From JAWVEV01 sp033856535 (GTDB lineage Bacteria > Actinomycetota > Thermoleophilia > Miltoncostaeales > Miltoncostaeaceae), in assembly GCA_033856535.1 (NCBI GenBank), contig JAWVEV010000053.1, positions 1 through 10,832 of the forward strand: a stretch of 10,832 nucleotides of DNA. Direction: 5' to 3'. Both the position numbers and the translations under genes were made by a program. Under the pieces are notes generated by a model. The model saw only the letters and a program-made list of their open reading frames with translations. It was not told the origin of the DNA and made no database searches. Positions 4,947-10,832 of this stretch are shown here, in pieces (position 1 is the stretch's first letter; every line of letters starts with the position of its first letter).

Positions 4947-5237
4947 GTGGCGACGGTGTCCATCACGGGCGAGGTCAGCCTGCTGTGGCAGGACATCGAC
5001 CCGTACCAGGGCGACGTGCTGCTCATGAGCCTGGACACGGACGTGCCGCTCGCGCCGAACACGTTCGAGATCGCCGGCCCGCTGGCCGAGCGCCTGAAGG
5101 ACGGGGTGCTGGCCGAGGGCATGCGCGTGCGCGTGGAGTGCCGCTCGGAGACCGTCGAGGTGGTCAACGTCGAGAACGGGGAGACCTCCGACGAGGAGCG
5201 CCCGGTGGTCGTCGACATCGTCCTGCTCGAGCAGTAA
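4947..5237 (+). CDS. Hypothetical protein, 96 residues
   Basis: GTG 4947 to TAA 5235-5237 encodes an acidic 96-residue protein without membrane segments or cysteines that suggest a metal site. The pattern is mostly short beta strands (VSITGEVSLLW, GDVLLMSL, NTFEIAG, RVRVEC, VEVVNVE, VVVDIVLL) with one helix (LAERLKDGVL), which would suit a small barrel or OB-like fold. I recognise no family and assign no function. The GTG start is chosen because the first strand follows directly and TAGGGT lies 8 nt upstream, the arrangement of a leaderless mRNA; no Shine-Dalgarno is present. It is divergent from the 84-residue gene and lies 57 bp before the tRNA-Gln gene, whose promoter box begins 24 bp after its stop. 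Confidence 0.75.
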   Translation: MATVSITGEVSLLWQDIDPYQGDVLLMSLDTDVPLAPNTFEIAGPLAERLKDGVLAEGMRVRVECRSETVEVVNVENGETSDEERPVVVDIVLLEQ

Positions 5238-5261
5238 AAAGGGCCGTCGTGGGCCACGGTC

Positions 5262-5267
5262 TATACT
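5262..5267 (+). promoter_or_regulatory. -10 box of the tRNA-Gln/glmU transcript
   Basis: TATACT at 5262-5267 differs from the consensus TATAAT at one base and is the best -10 box in the window. Transcription would begin near 5274, about 20 nt before the mature tRNA end at 5295. No good -35 hexamer is visible 16-18 nt upstream. It probably drives the tRNA and, by read-through, glmU and prs. Confidence 0.6.
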
Positions 5268-5294
5268 CGGACGCCGCCTGCTCGGCGGGCGGAG

Positions 5295-5368
5295 TGGGGC
5301 GTAGCCAAGCGGTAAGGCAGCGGGTTTTGGTCCCGCGATCGGGGGTTCGAATCCTCCCGCCCCAACCA
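5295..5368 (+). tRNA. tRNA-Gln (anticodon UUG), CCA encoded
   Basis: A complete cloverleaf can be folded. The acceptor stem TGGGGCG (5295-5301) pairs with CGCCCCA (5358-5364). The D arm has GCC (5304-5306) and GGC (5316-5318) around a loop with GG. The anticodon stem GCGGG (5320-5324) pairs with CCCGC (5332-5336), with loop TTTTGGT and anticodon TTG at 5327-5329, which reads CAA and by wobble CAG. The T arm is GGGGG, loop TTCGAAT, CCTCC (5341-5357). A discriminator A (5365) and a genome-encoded CCA (5366-5368) follow. The U1-A72 pair is typical of tRNA-Gln. It lies 32 bp upstream of glmU, a linkage also known in other Actinobacteria. Confidence 0.96.
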
Positions 5369-5400
5369 GGACCGCACCCCGCGACGAGGACCGGGACCTC

Positions 5401-6804
5401 ATGAGCATCGGCGCCGTCGTCCTGGCCGCGGGCCAGGGAACACGGATGCGCTCCTCCCTGCCGAAGGTGCTCCACCCGCTGGGTGGCCGCCCGATGCTCC
5501 GCTGGATCCTCGACGGGCTGGCCGAGGCCGGCGTCGCGCGGACCATGGTGGTGGTGGGCCACGGCGCCGACCTGGTCCGGGCGACGCTGCCCGACGGGGT
5601 CGGCTCCTGCGTGCAGGAGCGGCGGCTCGGCACGGGCCACGCGGCGATGGTGGGCCTCGAGGCGCTCGACCCCTCCTGCGACACGGTGCTCGTGCTGTCC
5701 GGCGACGTCCCGCTGGTCGACGCGGCCCTCCTGCGCCGGCTGGTCGACGAGCACGTCGCCGGCGACCGCGCGGCGACCGTGGTCACGGCCCGGCCGGCCG
5801 ACGCCGCCGGCTACGGGCGGGTGATCCGCGCGGCCGACGGCTCGGTCGAGCGGATCGTTGAGGCGCGCGACGCGACGCCCGACGAGCTCGCGGTGGACGA
5901 GATCAACGCCGGCCTCTACGCCTTCGGCCGGGCGGCGCTCGAGCGGGCCCTCGGGGGCATCGGCACCGACAACGCCCAGGGCGAGCTCTACCTGCCCGAC
6001 GCCCTGCCGCTGCTCGGCGGGCCGGTGGGCGCGCTCCTCGTCGACGACCCCCAGGTCGTCGCCGGCATCAACGACCGGGTCGAGCTGGCCGCCGTCGAGG
6101 CCGCGATCCAGCGGCGACTGCGCGAGGCCCTCATGCGCGGGGGGGTCACCATGCCGAACCCCGACGCGGTCTACCTCGAGGCCGGCGTCGAGGTGGGGCC
6201 GGACACGGTCCTCTGGCCGGGGACGCACCTGCGCGGCGCCACCCGGATCGCCGAGGGCTGCGAGATCGGACCCGACGTCGTGATCGCCGACAGCGTGGTC
6301 GGCAAGGGCAGCCTGGTGCTGTCGGCGCACCTCTCCAGATCCGAGGTGGGCGCCGGCTGCCGGGTCGGCCCCTTCGCCTACCTGCGCCCCGGGGCGGTCC
6401 TGCGGGACGGCGCCCGCGTCGGCACTTACGTGGAGCTGAAGAACACGGTCCTGGGCGAGGGGGCGAAGGTGCCCCACCTCTCGTACGTGGGCGACGCCGA
6501 CGTGGGCGAGGGGACCAACATCGGCGCCGGCAACATCACGGCGAACTACGACGGCTTCGCCAAGCACCGCACCTGGATCGGCGCCCGCGTGAAGACCGGG
6601 TCGGACTGCGTGTTCGTCGCGCCGGTGCGGATCGGCGACGATGCGATGACCGGGGCGGGCAGCATCATCACCACGGACGTGCCGAACGGCGCCCTCGGGA
6701 TCGCCCGCGCGCGCCAGAGCGTCATCGAGGGGTTCACGGCCAAGGCGGCGGCCCGCGCGGCGGCGCGGGCGGCGGCGGCGACGGCGACCGGAGGGGGCTC
6801 ATGA
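5401..6804 (+). CDS. glmU: Bifunctional UDP-N-acetylglucosamine pyrophosphorylase / glucosamine-1-phosphate N-acetyltransferase GlmU
   Basis: This 467-residue cytoplasmic enzyme acetylates glucosamine-1-phosphate with acetyl-CoA and then couples the product to UTP, giving UDP-GlcNAc for peptidoglycan. The N-terminal uridyltransferase domain shows LAAGQGTRMRSSLPKVLH (8-25; K22 matches E. coli K25), QERRLGTGHA (72-81), the metal ligand D102 in SGDVPL and N224 in AGIND. From about 255 a left-handed beta helix of hexapeptide repeats follows. Its acetyltransferase residues are R329, K347, H359 (catalytic base equivalent to E. coli H363), Y362, N373, N382-Y383 and K388, then S401 and R436. The length is normal. 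The C-terminal tail (about 447-467) is an Ala/Arg-rich, low-complexity extension ending in TATGGGS. ATG 5401 has GAGGA 10 nt upstream. The stop overlaps the prs start (ATGA). Confidence 0.97.
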   Translation: MSIGAVVLAAGQGTRMRSSLPKVLHPLGGRPMLRWILDGLAEAGVARTMVVVGHGADLVRATLPDGVGSCVQERRLGTGHAAMVGLEALDPSCDTVLVLSGDVPLVDAALLRRLVDEHVAGDRAATVVTARPADAAGYGRVIRAADGSVERIVEARDATPDELAVDEINAGLYAFGRAALERALGGIGTDNAQGELYLPDALPLLGGPVGALLVDDPQVVAGINDRVELAAVEAAIQRRLREALMRGGVTMPNPDAVYLEAGVEVGPDTVLWPGTHLRGATRIAEGCEIGPDVVIADSVVGKGSLVLSAHLSRSEVGAGCRVGPFAYLRPGAVLRDGARVGTYVELKNTVLGEGAKVPHLSYVGDADVGEGTNIGAGNITANYDGFAKHRTWIGARVKTGSDCVFVAPVRIGDDAMTGAGSIITTDVPNGALGIARARQSVIEGFTAKAAARAAARAAAATATGGGS

Positions 6805-7793
6805 CCACCAGCATCGACCGCGAGGACTCCAAGCGGCTGATGGTCTTCGCGGGAAGCGCCAGCCAGACGCTCGGCACGCGCATCGCGTCCCGCCTCGGCA
6901 TCGAGCTCGGCGACGTGGACCTGCGCACCTTCGCCAACGGCGAGCTCTACGTGCGCTTCAACGAGAGCATCCGCGGGGCGGACGTCTTCCTGGTCCAGTC
7001 GACCTGCCGGCCGGTGAACGACAGCCTCATGGAGCTGTTGATCATGATCAACGCGGCCAAGCTGGCGTCGGCGCACCGGATCACCGCCGTGATCCCCTGG
7101 TACGGCTACTCGCGCCAGGACAAGAAGTCGGCGCCGCGCGAGCCGGTCACCTCCAAGCTCGTCGCCGACCTGCTCCAGGTGGCCGGCGTGGACCGCGTCC
7201 TGACCATGGACCTGCACGCGGGTCAGGTGCAGGGATTCTTCAACGTGCCGGTCGACCACATGACCGCCGTGCCGATGATCGCCGACCACTTCCTCGACCG
7301 CATCGATTCCGGCGACCTGCCGCGCGAGCTGGTCGTGGTCTCGCCGGACGCCGGCCGCGCCAAGCTGGCCAACCACTTCGCCGAGAAGCTCGGCGCCACC
7401 CTGGCCGTGCTCACCAAGCAGCGCCCGGAGCACAACGAGGTCGAGGTCACGCTGCTGATCGGCGACGTCGCCGGGCGGGTGGCGATCCTGATCGACGACA
7501 TGATCGACACCGCCGGCACGCTGGTGGCCGGCGCCCAGGTGGTGCGCGACCACGGGGCGACGCGCGTCTTCGCCGCGGCCACCCACGGCCTGCTCTCGGG
7601 GCCGGCGGTCAGGCGGCTGCGCGAGTCGGTGATCGAGGAGGTCGTGATCACCGACACGGTGCCGCTGCCCGAGGACGCCGAGGAGGGCTTCCGGGTCCTC
7701 TCGGTTGCCCGGATCCTGGCCGACTCGGTGCACAACGTCTTCTGCGACGAGTCGGTGAGCGAGATCTTCGCGGGGGAGAACCAGCTGTTCTGA
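6801..7793 (+). CDS. prs: Ribose-phosphate pyrophosphokinase (PRPP synthetase), class I
   Basis: This 330-residue cytoplasmic enzyme transfers pyrophosphate from ATP to ribose-5-phosphate, making PRPP for purine, pyrimidine, histidine, tryptophan and NAD synthesis and, in Actinobacteria, for arabinan precursors. Visible motifs are FANGELYVRFNESIRG (44-59), the ATP-site region YGYSRQDKKSAPREP (101-115), the metal/ATP histidine H139 in MDLHAGQVQGFF, the flexible-loop K206/R208 pair (TKQRPEHN) and the PRPP/ribose-phosphate loop IDDMIDTAGTL (231-241). The length is close to family members, with about ten extra residues at the N-terminus. The start ATG overlaps the glmU stop by 4 nt (ATGA), and GGAGGGGG lies 4 nt upstream. 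The glmU-prs pairing is widespread in bacteria and joins cell-wall sugar and nucleotide supply in one transcript. Confidence 0.97.
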   Translation: MTTSIDREDSKRLMVFAGSASQTLGTRIASRLGIELGDVDLRTFANGELYVRFNESIRGADVFLVQSTCRPVNDSLMELLIMINAAKLASAHRITAVIPWYGYSRQDKKSAPREPVTSKLVADLLQVAGVDRVLTMDLHAGQVQGFFNVPVDHMTAVPMIADHFLDRIDSGDLPRELVVVSPDAGRAKLANHFAEKLGATLAVLTKQRPEHNEVEVTLLIGDVAGRVAILIDDMIDTAGTLVAGAQVVRDHGATRVFAAATHGLLSGPAVRRLRESVIEEVVITDTVPLPEDAEEGFRVLSVARILADSVHNVFCDESVSEIFAGENQLF

Positions 7794-7826
7794 GCGCCCG
7801 GGGGCCCGGCCCGCGCCGACGCCCCC

Positions 7827-7880
7827 GCGACGTGCCCCGGCCGGGTCGCTACAATCCGCCGTCCATTTCCGCCGGGAGGA
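7827..7880 (+). promoter_or_regulatory. Promoter and Shine-Dalgarno of rplY
   Basis: TACAAT at 7850-7855 is a clear TANNNT -10 box. GCGACG at 7827-7832 could act as a weak -35, with a 17-nt spacer and the GAC core. GGGAGGA (7874-7880) is a strong Shine-Dalgarno 9 nt before ATG 7890. The leader would be about 28 nt. This suggests rplY-pth-mfd can be transcribed apart from glmU-prs. Confidence 0.6.
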
Positions 7881-7889
7881 TCTCGACCC

Positions 7890-8540
7890 ATGCCCCACCT
7901 GCAGCTCTCCGCCGACGAACGCACCGCCACCGGCGGCGGTCCGTCCCGTCGTCTTCGCCAGGAGGGGCGCGTGCCGGGCGTCGTGTACCAGCCGGGGCGG
8001 GCCTCGCTGGCCTTCTCGCTGCCGGACCGGGAGCTGCGCCGCACGCTGCTCGGCGAGGGCGGGCGCACCTCGGTCATCGACCTGCGCATCGGGGGCGGCC
8101 CGGCGCGGAGCGTGATCTTCAAGGAGTGGCAGGTCCACCCGGTCCGCGGCGACATCGTGCACGTGGACTTTCAGGAGGTGGACCTGACCGAGGCCTTCGA
8201 GACCTCGGTGGCGATCCACCTCGAGGGCACGCCGATCGGCGTCCGCGAGGGCGGCGGGGTCCTGGACCAGGGCCTTCGCGAGGTGTCGGTCAGCGCGCTG
8301 CCGGACTCCCTGCCGGACCAGGTGGCGTACGACGTCTCGGCCATGGAGGTCGGCGACTCGATCACCGTCGGCGACCTGGTCGCGCCCGAGGGCTCGACCA
8401 TCGTCAGCGACCCCGACCTCGTGGTCGCGTCCGTGCTCTACCCGACCGTGGTCGAGGAGACGGAGGGCGAGGCCGCCGAGGACCTGGACCGGGAGCCCGA
8501 GGTGGTGGGCGGGGACGCCGGGGCCGACGAGTCCGAGTAA
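7890..8540 (+). CDS. rplY: 50S ribosomal protein L25 / general stress protein Ctc, two-domain form
   Basis: A 216-residue protein that binds 5S rRNA in the large ribosomal subunit. The N-terminal L25 domain (about 1-92) has the signature RRLRQEGRVPGVVYQPG (20-36) and the strand VIFKEWQVHPVRGDIVHVDF (75-94). The C-terminal TL5/Ctc domain (about 98-185) contains VAIHLEGTPIGVREGGGVLDQ and SVSALPDSLPDQVAYDVSAM. It ends in a strongly acidic tail (189-216, rich in Glu and Asp), common in long L25 proteins. A separate promoter and a good Shine-Dalgarno precede it, and pth starts 7 bp after its stop. L25 next to pth is a conserved arrangement that joins two translation functions. Confidence 0.95.
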   Translation: MPHLQLSADERTATGGGPSRRLRQEGRVPGVVYQPGRASLAFSLPDRELRRTLLGEGGRTSVIDLRIGGGPARSVIFKEWQVHPVRGDIVHVDFQEVDLTEAFETSVAIHLEGTPIGVREGGGVLDQGLREVSVSALPDSLPDQVAYDVSAMEVGDSITVGDLVAPEGSTIVSDPDLVVASVLYPTVVEETEGEAAEDLDREPEVVGGDAGADESE

Positions 8541-8547
8541 CGCTGGG

Positions 8548-9249
8548 GTGGGGGACGGCGCCGAGGCGGCGCCGATCCGGCTGGTGGTGGGCCTGGGGAA
8601 CCCCGGGCCCAGGTACGACGGCACCCGCCACAACCTGGGACAGGCCCTGGTCGAGGCCCTCGCGGGGCGCCTCGGCCTGGGCCGGTTCGGCTCGCGCTAC
8701 GCCGGCCGGCTGGCCGAGGGGCGCGGGCCGGCGGGGCCGCTCGCGCTGCTCGTGCCGACGACCTACATGAACGCGTCCGGCGACTCGGTCGGACCGGCGG
8801 CGGGCATGCTCCGCGCCGCGCCCGGGCAGGTGCTCGTGGTGCACGACGAGGTGGACCTGCCCTTCGGGATCGTGCGGGGCAAGGTCGGCGGCGGCGTCGC
8901 CGGCCACAACGGGCTGCGCTCGGTGGCCGCCGGCCTGGGCTCGCGCGACTTCGCCCGCATCCGCATGGGCGTCGGCAAGCCGCCGCCGGACTTCCGCGGC
9001 GACGGCGCCGCCTGGGTGCTCGGCCGCTTCCGCGAGCCGCCCGAGGAGGTCGCGGCGATGATGGCGCGCGGCCTGGAGATGGTCGAGGTGGCGCTGGGCG
9101 AGGGGATGGACGCGGCGATCGCGCGCTTCCACGCGTCGGAGCCCGGGGCGAGGTCCGCCGCGCGGCGCGAGCGGCGCGAGCGCGCCGCCGCCGAGTCCGA
9201 GGACGCCGCGCCGGCCGGCGACGACGAGGCCGGGTCCGAGGCGCCGTGA
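8548..9249 (+). CDS. pth: Peptidyl-tRNA hydrolase
   Basis: This 233-residue cytosolic esterase frees tRNA from peptidyl-tRNA dropped by stalled ribosomes. Family residues are all present: N18 in VGLGNPGPRY, the catalytic H28 in TRHNLG, N75 in TTYMNASG, D100 in VVHDEVDLPFG and N121 in GHNGLRS; these correspond to E. coli N10, H20, N68, D93 and N114. IRMGVGKPP (138-146) and the lid helices follow. The core ends near residue 197; about 35 further residues are charged and low in complexity (basic, then acidic), an extension beyond the usual length of about 190. The start is GTG 8548, 7 bp after the rplY stop, with only a weak ribosome-binding site, so coupling to rplY is likely. Its stop overlaps the mfd start (GTGA). 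Confidence 0.96.
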   Translation: MGDGAEAAPIRLVVGLGNPGPRYDGTRHNLGQALVEALAGRLGLGRFGSRYAGRLAEGRGPAGPLALLVPTTYMNASGDSVGPAAGMLRAAPGQVLVVHDEVDLPFGIVRGKVGGGVAGHNGLRSVAAGLGSRDFARIRMGVGKPPPDFRGDGAAWVLGRFREPPEEVAAMMARGLEMVEVALGEGMDAAIARFHASEPGARSAARRERRERAAAESEDAAPAGDDEAGSEAP

Positions 9250-10832
9250 GGACGCTCGACGACCTGCTGCTCGCGCCGGCGCCGCTGAAGGCAGCGGCCG
9301 CGGCGCTCGGCGAGGGCGGCGGCGGGGCGGGCGCCCTGGCGCTGGCCCGGCCGGCCTGGTCCTGGGTCCTTGCCGCGCTCGCGCGCCGCACCGGCGCCGG
9401 CCTCTTGGCGGTGGTCCCCGGCGACGACGAGGCCCGCGACCTGGCCGGCGAGCTCACGGCGATGCTCGGCCGCGCGGCGGTTGCGCTGTGGCCCACGCGG
9501 GGCGTGCCGGCCGGCTCGGCCGTCGGCCCCTCGCCGCACCTGGTCGGCCAGCGGGCCCGCGCGGTCGCCTCGCTCGGCCAGGCCGGGCGGCTGGTGGTCG
9601 CCGGGGCGCCGGCGCTGTCGGAGCGCGTCCCCCCGCCGGCAGAGCGGCTGGAGCCGTTCGCGCTCGAGGTGGGACAGCTGGTCGACGCAGACGAGCTCGT
9701 CGACCGGCTGGTCGCGATGGGCTACGAGCGCGTGCCCCAGGTGGAGGAGCGCGGCGACCTGGCCGTGCGCGGCGGCCTGATTGACCTGTACCCCTCGACC
9801 GCCGACCTGCCGGCGCGCATCGAGCTCTTCGGCGACGAGGTCGAGAGCCTGCGCGCCTTCTCGTCGTTCACCCAGCGCACGATCCGCCCGGTGCAGCGCC
9901 TGCTGGCCTGGCCGGCGGGCGAGCCGGCCGCGGCCGCGGCGGCCGATCCGCTCGACGACCCGGCGCTGGACCGCGCCGCACTGATCCGGCTCGCGCCCGG
10001 CGAGTACCGCTCGGCGCTGGCCCAGGCGCGCGAGCGGCTGGAGGACGAGGCGGCCGCCGGCGCGCTGGTCGATGCCGACGCGGTGCTGGCCGGCCTCGAG
10101 GCGCGCGCCCGGCTGGATCTGGCGCCGCCGACGACGGGGGTCGCGCCGGTCTTCGACGCGGTGGACCCGCGCTTCGCCACCCGCTCGGCCAGCGAGGCCG
10201 AGGCCGAGCTGACCCGCCTCGCGCGCGGCGGCGGCCGCGTGGTCGTGGCCTTCCCCCGGCGCGGCGAGATGGAGCGGGCGATGCACCGCCTGCAGCGCGT
10301 GAAGGCCCGCGCGATCGAGCCGACCGAGGCGCCGCCGGCGGGCGAGGTGGCCTTCACCACCCTGCCGGTGCGCGGCGGCCTGCAGTCGCGCGACCTCGGC
10401 CTGCTGGTGGTGCCGCAGGAGCGGATCATGCGCCGGCGCGCGCCGCGGGCCGAGCGCGGTCCGGTCGTCGGCCGGCGCCTCTCCAGCTTCATGGATCTCA
10501 AGGTGGGCGACCACGTGGTGCACGAGGACCACGGCGTCGGCCGCCTGATCGGGTTCGAGACGCGCACGGTCGCGAACATCACGCGGGACTACCTGGCGCT
10601 GGCCTTCGCGGGCAGCGACCGCCTCTTCGTCCCGCACGACCAGCTCGACAAGGTCACCCGCTACGTCGGCGCCGACGGCAGCGCGCCGAGTCTGTCCGCG
10701 CTCGGCGGCAAGGCCTGGGATCGGATCAAGTCGCGCGCCCGCGCCGCGGTGCGCGAGATGGCCGGCGAGCTGATCCAGCTCTACGAGGCTCGCGCCAAGG
10801 CGGTCGGTCACGCCTTCGCGCCCGACGACGAG
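9246..10832 (+). CDS. mfd: Transcription-repair coupling factor Mfd, N-terminal half (3' truncated)
   Basis: The frame opens at GTG 9246, overlapping the pth stop (GTGA), and stays open for 529 codons to the window edge. Mfd removes RNA polymerase stalled at DNA lesions and recruits UvrA. The UvrB-like N-terminal module is recognisable: LLAVVPGDDEARDLAGEL near 56-73, then AMGYERVPQVEERGDLAVRG (about 157-176), LIDLYPS and RIELFGDEVESLRAF (about 191-205). The RNA-polymerase-interacting CarD-like domain begins at about residue 418 (LKVGDHVVHEDHGVGRLIGF) with YLALAFAGSDRLFVPHDQL and continues into the relay helix segment. The window stops at FAPDDE, just before the helicase motifs, so the motor domains and C-terminal D7 lie outside. 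Family length is about 1100 residues, so roughly half is present. Nothing suggests a broken gene. Confidence 0.95.
   Translation, partial: MRTLDDLLLAPAPLKAAAAALGEGGGGAGALALARPAWSWVLAALARRTGAGLLAVVPGDDEARDLAGELTAMLGRAAVALWPTRGVPAGSAVGPSPHLVGQRARAVASLGQAGRLVVAGAPALSERVPPPAERLEPFALEVGQLVDADELVDRLVAMGYERVPQVEERGDLAVRGGLIDLYPSTADLPARIELFGDEVESLRAFSSFTQRTIRPVQRLLAWPAGEPAAAAAADPLDDPALDRAALIRLAPGEYRSALAQARERLEDEAAAGALVDADAVLAGLEARARLDLAPPTTGVAPVFDAVDPRFATRSASEAEAELTRLARGGGRVVVAFPRRGEMERAMHRLQRVKARAIEPTEAPPAGEVAFTTLPVRGGLQSRDLGLLVVPQERIMRRRAPRAERGPVVGRRLSSFMDLKVGDHVVHEDHGVGRLIGFETRTVANITRDYLALAFAGSDRLFVPHDQLDKVTRYVGADGSAPSLSALGGKAWDRIKSRARAAVREMAGELIQLYEARAKAVGHAFAPDDE

Noticed and set aside
5295..5400. 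Integration (att) site at the tRNA-Gln 3' end
   Set aside because: No integrase and no repeat of the tRNA end is visible in the window; the genes that follow are core housekeeping genes.
6745..6790. Ala/Arg codon repeats at the end of glmU as a structured repeat array
   Set aside because: The GCG/GCC runs simply encode a low-complexity tail and show no regular unit beyond codon-level similarity.
7800..7826. GGGGGC...GCCCCC stem after prs as a terminator
   Set aside because: Only 6 bp with a 15-nt loop and no U-tract; such pairings occur by chance in this composition.
6546..8633. Long - strand open frame across prs and rplY
   Set aside because: Runs antisense to two well-recognised genes and is rich in His, Gln, Arg and Val; it is a by-product of stop-poor GC-rich codons.
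8763..10811. Long - strand open frame opposite pth and mfd
   Set aside because: Antisense to strong family matches and of low-complexity composition.

Overview
The window reads as chromosomal DNA of a very GC-rich bacterium, most likely a deep-branching Actinomycetota (Thermoleophilia-like: Solirubrobacterales or Gaiellales). The order tRNA-Gln, glmU, prs, rplY, pth, mfd resembles the layout known from Actinobacteria. Protein composition and several apparently leaderless starts also fit. The exact lineage is an inference. There is no sign of a phage, transposon, CRISPR array or other mobile element.

Left part (1 to about 3060, + strand) is a tight run of genes. It holds the 3' end of a gene resembling the UvrC-like C-terminus of actinobacterial DnaQ/UvrC fusion nucleases, a leucine-binding-type periplasmic-binding-protein fold without a signal peptide (GTGA overlap), a short MutY adenine glycosylase, and a NUDIX hydrolase (TTGA overlap with mutY). 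A 58-residue protein follows, in frame with the NUDIX gene but with its own promoter-like hexamer and a strong Shine-Dalgarno. MutY and a MutT-type NUDIX protein side by side suggest an oxidised-guanine (GO) defence pair.

Middle part (about 3060 to 5240) is the least explained. A perfect GC hairpin separates the + strand run from a convergent phoU. Divergent from phoU is a multi-spanning membrane protein with an internally repeated motif. Its reading frame overlaps, antisense, an 84-residue unknown gene. That gene is in turn divergent, across only 24 bp, from a 96-residue unknown gene. The four genes from phoU to the 96-residue gene lack Shine-Dalgarno sequences and carry -10-like hexamers 6 to 8 nt before a start codon, which suggests leaderless mRNAs.

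Right part (about 5260 to the end, + strand) is housekeeping: a tRNA-Gln(UUG) with its own TATACT box, then glmU (UDP-GlcNAc synthesis), prs (PRPP synthesis, ATGA overlap), rplY/ctc (ribosomal protein L25 with its own TACAAT promoter), pth (peptidyl-tRNA hydrolase) and the 5' half of mfd (GTGA overlap), which runs off the window just before the translocase motor. No obviously new multi-gene system is visible. The best leads are the uncharacterised middle cluster, the signal-less binding protein in a repair neighbourhood, and the NUDIX/small-protein junction at a run of seven G.
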